NCBI GenBank assembly: GCA_035517775.1
Contig: DATIYF010000011.1
Location: 1-63,229 of the forward strand
Direction: 5' to 3'
DNA: 63,229 bases
Origin: DATIYF01 sp035517775
GTDB taxonomy: Bacteria; Acidobacteriota; Terriglobia; Terriglobales; Acidobacteriaceae
Shown: one piece after another, positions 60,585 through 63,229 of the stretch
Numbering within the stretch: position 1 is the stretch's first letter
Layout: each line of letters starts with the position of its first letter
Notes under the pieces: model-generated
Told to the model about the DNA's origin: nothing
What the model saw: only the letters and a program-made list of their open reading frames with translations
The model's database searches: none
Translations under genes and position numbers: made by a program

Positions 60585-61433
60585 ATGGAACCGAGTATCC
60601 GGCGGCTGACCCATGACGATATTCCACAGGCCATGCGCCTGAAGGATGCCGCGGGCTGGAACCAGACCGCGGCCGATTGGCAAATCTTCATCTCCTCAAA
60701 CTCCGCAGGCTGCTTTGCGGCGGAGCACGACGGGCGGCTGATCGGCACCGTGACGACGATCGTTTACGAAGAGCGGTTTGCCTGGATAGGCATGTTGCTG
60801 GTGGACCTCCAGTTTCGCGGCCGGGGAATCGGCCGCGCGCTGCTGGAGCACGCCATCCGCCACCTGGATGAGCGGGGCATTGCCTGCGCCAAGCTCGACG
60901 CGACTCCGCAAGGCAAGCCGCTTTACCAGAAACTCGGATTCGTAGCTGAGTACGAAATCGAGCGCTGGGCGCTCCCGCGGCCGCCTGGGCAAGAAAATGC
61001 TGCCGCACTTGCGCCTGCAGAGGGCGATCTGGCCGCGGCACTCAAACTGGACCGCGAGATTTTTGGCGCCGACCGCGGCTCTGTGCTGCGGCGGGTTGCG
61101 CGGTCCGCTCCCGAGTTCGTGCAGATTGCGCGCGGAGGAAATGAGATCGCCGGCTACACCTTTGGCCGTCACGGTTCGCTTGCAGATCACCTCGGCCCCT
61201 GGGTAGCTCGCGAGAAAGCAACCGCCAGCATGCAACTGGACCAGTTTCTAAGACACTCCACAAGAGAGCTGCTATTTGTGGACTGCGTACTGGAGAATTC
61301 ATGGGCCGCGCCCCTGGCTCGGGCCCGCGGCTTTGAGCTCTCCCGCCCGCTCACCCGCATGTTCCGCGGAGAAAACAGATATCCCGGAAAGCCCGGGTAT
61401 ACTTGCGCGGGCCTTGGTCCAGAGTTTGGCTGA
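60585..61433 (+). CDS. GNAT acetyltransferase with YitH-like C-terminal domain
   Basis: 282 aa from ATG 60585 (60570 is also in frame). The N-terminal GNAT domain has IRRLTHDDIPQAMRLKDAAG, VDLQFRGRGIGRALLEHAI and LYQKLGFVAEYEIERWALP. The C-terminal half (about 150-282) resembles the second domain of YitH/HI0677-type acetyltransferases (ADRGSVLRRVARSAPEF, GRHGSLADHLGPWVA). Substrate unknown. Confidence 0.85.
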   Translation: MEPSIRRLTHDDIPQAMRLKDAAGWNQTAADWQIFISSNSAGCFAAEHDGRLIGTVTTIVYEERFAWIGMLLVDLQFRGRGIGRALLEHAIRHLDERGIACAKLDATPQGKPLYQKLGFVAEYEIERWALPRPPGQENAAALAPAEGDLAAALKLDREIFGADRGSVLRRVARSAPEFVQIARGGNEIAGYTFGRHGSLADHLGPWVAREKATASMQLDQFLRHSTRELLFVDCVLENSWAAPLARARGFELSRPLTRMFRGENRYPGKPGYTCAGLGPEFG

Positions 61434-61511
61434 TGTTTACTGCGAACTCAGTTCCTGAGACTGATGATCAGCGGGTTCTTGCCGGTGACGGGGCTCAGCA
61501 CTGATGAGCCG

Positions 61512-62684
61512 CTAGTACTTCGGCATGGTCTTATCCACGCGGTCGGCCCAGGCCAGAATTCCGCCCGCCAGGTTGCGCGCCTTGAAGCCATTCTGCCGCA
61601 GCAAGGCAACCGCCTTGGCGCTGCGGCCCCCCATTTTGCAGTGGGCCACAATCTCGCGCTTGGGATCGAGTTCGCTCATGCGCTTGGTCAAATCCCCAAG
61701 CGGAATCAGGTAGCCCTGCAGGTTGCAGATCTGGTACTCGTGCGGCTCACGCACATCGAGCACAAAAAGGTCTTCGCCGGCATCCATGCGCCGTTTGAGC
61801 TCTTCCACCTGCATATCGGAGGTATTCACTTCCACGGCCTGCTCCTCGCCCCGGATTCCACAGAACTGTTCGTAATCAATTAACTTGGTAATCGTGCGAT
61901 GCTTGCCGCACACCGGGCAGTCGGGATTTTTGCGCAGCTTGAGCTCGCGGAACTTCATGCCCAGCGCATCTACCAGCAGCAATCGGCCGATGAGCGGGTC
62001 GCCCTTGCCAAGAATCAGCTTGATCGCTTCCGTGGCCTGAATCACTCCGACCAATCCCGGAAGAATTCCCAGCACTCCGCCTTCGGCGCAGGAAGGAACC
62101 AACCCCGGCGGTGGCGGCTCAGGATACAGGCAGCGGTAGCACGGGCCTTCCTCAGTGGCGAACACGCTGGCCTGCCCTTCAAAGCGGAAAATTGAACCGT
62201 AAACGTTAGGCTTGCCTGTCAGCACGCAGGCGTCGTTCACCAGATAGCGGGTCGGGAAGTTATCGGTGCCATCGGCAATAATGTCGAACTCGCGGAACAA
62301 CTCCAGCGCGTTCTCGCTGGAAAGCCGGGTCTCGAATCGGCGGATGTTGAGGAACGGGTTAATCGCCTTCAGCTTTTCCGCCGCCGAATCCAGCTTCTTG
62401 CGGCCCACGTCGGCGGTGGTGTGGATGATCTGCCGCTGCAGGTTGGTGTAGTCCACTACGTCGAAATCTACGATGCCGAGCGTGCCCACGCCGGCCGCTC
62501 CGAGATACAAGGCCAGCGGCGAGCCCAGTCCGCCCGCTCCCACGCACAATACCTTCGCGGCCTTGAGCTTCTGCTGCCCTTCCATACCTACCTCGGGCAT
62601 GATCAGGTGGCGCGAGTAGCGCAAAATTTCGTCGTTGTTCAGGCTGGGAGTTTCGGGTTTCACATCTACCATCGTGGCCATCAA
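61512..62684 (-). CDS. moeB: MoeB/ThiF-type E1-like adenylyltransferase fused to rhodanese (MoeBR)
   Basis: 390 aa. Adenylates the C-terminal glycine of a MoaD/ThiS-type carrier and supplies sulfur. ATP site VGAGGLGSPLALYLGAAGVG and DFDVVDYTNLQRQI; the Asp of DGTDNFPTRYLVNDAC; zinc-binding CYRCLYPEPP and CPVCGK. The rhodanese domain (about 285-390) has the persulfide Cys in VAHCKMGGRSAKA. Genes with this architecture serve MoaD, ThiS or CysO-like carriers. The next gene upstream (62818) encodes such a carrier. No molybdopterin or thiamine genes are in view, so an amino-acid-sulfur role is possible. Confidence 0.93.
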   Translation of the reverse strand: MMATMVDVKPETPSLNNDEILRYSRHLIMPEVGMEGQQKLKAAKVLCVGAGGLGSPLALYLGAAGVGTLGIVDFDVVDYTNLQRQIIHTTADVGRKKLDSAAEKLKAINPFLNIRRFETRLSSENALELFREFDIIADGTDNFPTRYLVNDACVLTGKPNVYGSIFRFEGQASVFATEEGPCYRCLYPEPPPPGLVPSCAEGGVLGILPGLVGVIQATEAIKLILGKGDPLIGRLLLVDALGMKFRELKLRKNPDCPVCGKHRTITKLIDYEQFCGIRGEEQAVEVNTSDMQVEELKRRMDAGEDLFVLDVREPHEYQICNLQGYLIPLGDLTKRMSELDPKREIVAHCKMGGRSAKAVALLRQNGFKARNLAGGILAWADRVDKTMPKY

Positions 62685-62817
62685 ACTGACCTCAATTCAA
62701 AATTTTGATTTTCGGGGAGTTGCGAATCGCCAGCAAAGCTAGCGACAACAGCCGGGCACGCAACAACAGCCCTGGCGGCGGGCGCGGCTGGAACTTTCTG
62801 GCCGGAGAATCATCGCT

Positions 62818-63093
62818 TTACCGCCCTCCCGCGATCGAGGGCACAATCGAAATAACGTCGCTGTCTTTGATCGCCGTGGCTTCTTTCTGCATGTAGCGCA
62901 CATCTTCGTCATTCACGTAAATGTTCACGAAAGAGCGCAGCTTGCCCTCGTCGGTGTAAAGGTGCCGCTTCAGCTCGGGGTGCTGCGAAACCAGGCTGGA
63001 GAGCGCCTCGCCCACGGTGCCGCCCTTGACGTCCACCGCAGCCTGCTTACCGGAATATTGCCTCAGCGGCGTGGGAATATGGACCTTGCTCAT
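62818..63093 (-). CDS. MoaD/ThiS-like sulfur carrier protein with C-terminal GGR
   Basis: 91 aa (94 from GTG 63102). Beta-grasp pattern: SKVHIPTPLRQYSGKQAAVD, FVNIYVNDEDVRYMQKEATA, DSDVISIVPSIAGGR. It ends in Gly-Gly plus Arg, so trimming by one residue is needed before adenylation. Clearly paralogous to the carrier at 31519 (shared NxYVNxEDxR and VPSIAGG). 133 bases upstream of moeB on the same strand. The 63103-63229 end holds no gene I can support; a short minus-strand frame runs off the edge. Confidence 0.87.
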   Translation of the reverse strand: MSKVHIPTPLRQYSGKQAAVDVKGGTVGEALSSLVSQHPELKRHLYTDEGKLRSFVNIYVNDEDVRYMQKEATAIKDSDVISIVPSIAGGR

Positions 63094-63229
63094 GTCCTTC
63101 ACATGATGCCATAGAGGGGTTGGAAGATGCAGCCCCCCTTTCGGGCTATATCGAGGGTCACCGGGGCGAGGCCCTTAACTCATTGCTGCTCAGGCAAATA
63201 CTGAATTCAGGCGATTTCGATTTTCTCAT

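Noticed and set aside
63103..63229. Gene at the right edge on the minus strand
   Set aside because: A 24-codon frame runs off the window; too short to support a call.

Overview
This is a high-GC chromosomal window, most likely from an Acidobacteriota (Terriglobia-type soil) genome. The grounds are two Ser/Thr kinases fused to C-terminal PD40/TolB beta-propellers, MacB-like permeases without an adjacent ATPase, small secreted families typical of that phylum, and many TANNNT boxes placed only 5-12 bases before start codons, which suggests leaderless or very short-leader mRNAs. Taxonomy is inferred from gene content; there is no rRNA here. The only RNA genes I can support are one tRNA-Arg(UCU) and one SAM-I riboswitch.

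Layout. 1-8.5 kb: end of an ARPP-1-like gene, selB, a GNAT, trmFO, two MacB-type permeases and a class II tRNA nucleotidyltransferase. 8.6-15.6 kb: a Fic-gene remnant, a DUF374 acyltransferase, tsaD, rlpA, mutY, a TlpA-like redoxin, proline dehydrogenase and a TonB-C protein. 15.9-24.4 kb: kinase/propeller protein, leuCD, an MFS carrier, a TSUP permease and small secreted or anchored proteins. 24.6-28.5 kb: a TetR-controlled HlyD/ABC/ABC-2 efflux operon with 4-base overlaps. 28.7-33.6 kb: a class V aminotransferase facing a minus-strand unit of promoter, SAM-I riboswitch, terminator, thrC, MoaD-like sulfur carrier and homoserine dehydrogenase. 33.7-37.5 kb: an MBL hydrolase, a methyltransferase with a local duplication/inversion at its 3' end, a secreted protein and a nitrilase-family amidohydrolase. 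37.5-44.4 kb: a surface-glycan-like group (polytopic glycosyltransferase, two GT2 enzymes, a methyltransferase, a DUF1566 lipoprotein). 44.6-54.9 kb: second kinase/propeller paralogue, a repeat-filled gap, a retropepsin-like protein, a GlxA-type regulator, a Cys-rich protein, tRNA-Arg, a radical SAM enzyme, a lipoprotein and a class I amidotransferase fused to a membrane segment, apparently by frameshift. 55.0-58.3 kb: ispF, ispD and a PIN-TRAM protein, with dispersed repeats on both sides of ispF. 58.6 kb to the end: quinone oxidoreductase, a secreted protein, a GNAT, a MoeB-rhodanese fusion and a second MoaD-like carrier.

The most interesting system is the SAM-riboswitch-controlled thrC/MoaD/hom operon together with the distant MoeB-rhodanese/MoaD pair. 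Both carriers end in Gly-Gly plus extra residues (GGAA and GGR), as precursors do that need C-terminal trimming before they carry sulfur. A methionine-pathway riboswitch over a threonine-synthase-like PLP enzyme and a sulfur carrier suggests protein-thiocarboxylate-dependent homocysteine synthesis from phosphohomoserine. This is inference, not demonstrated.

Dispersed intergenic repeats are abundant. One has inserted in frame into the tRNA nucleotidyltransferase, and two supply the last codons and stop codons of ispF and ispD.
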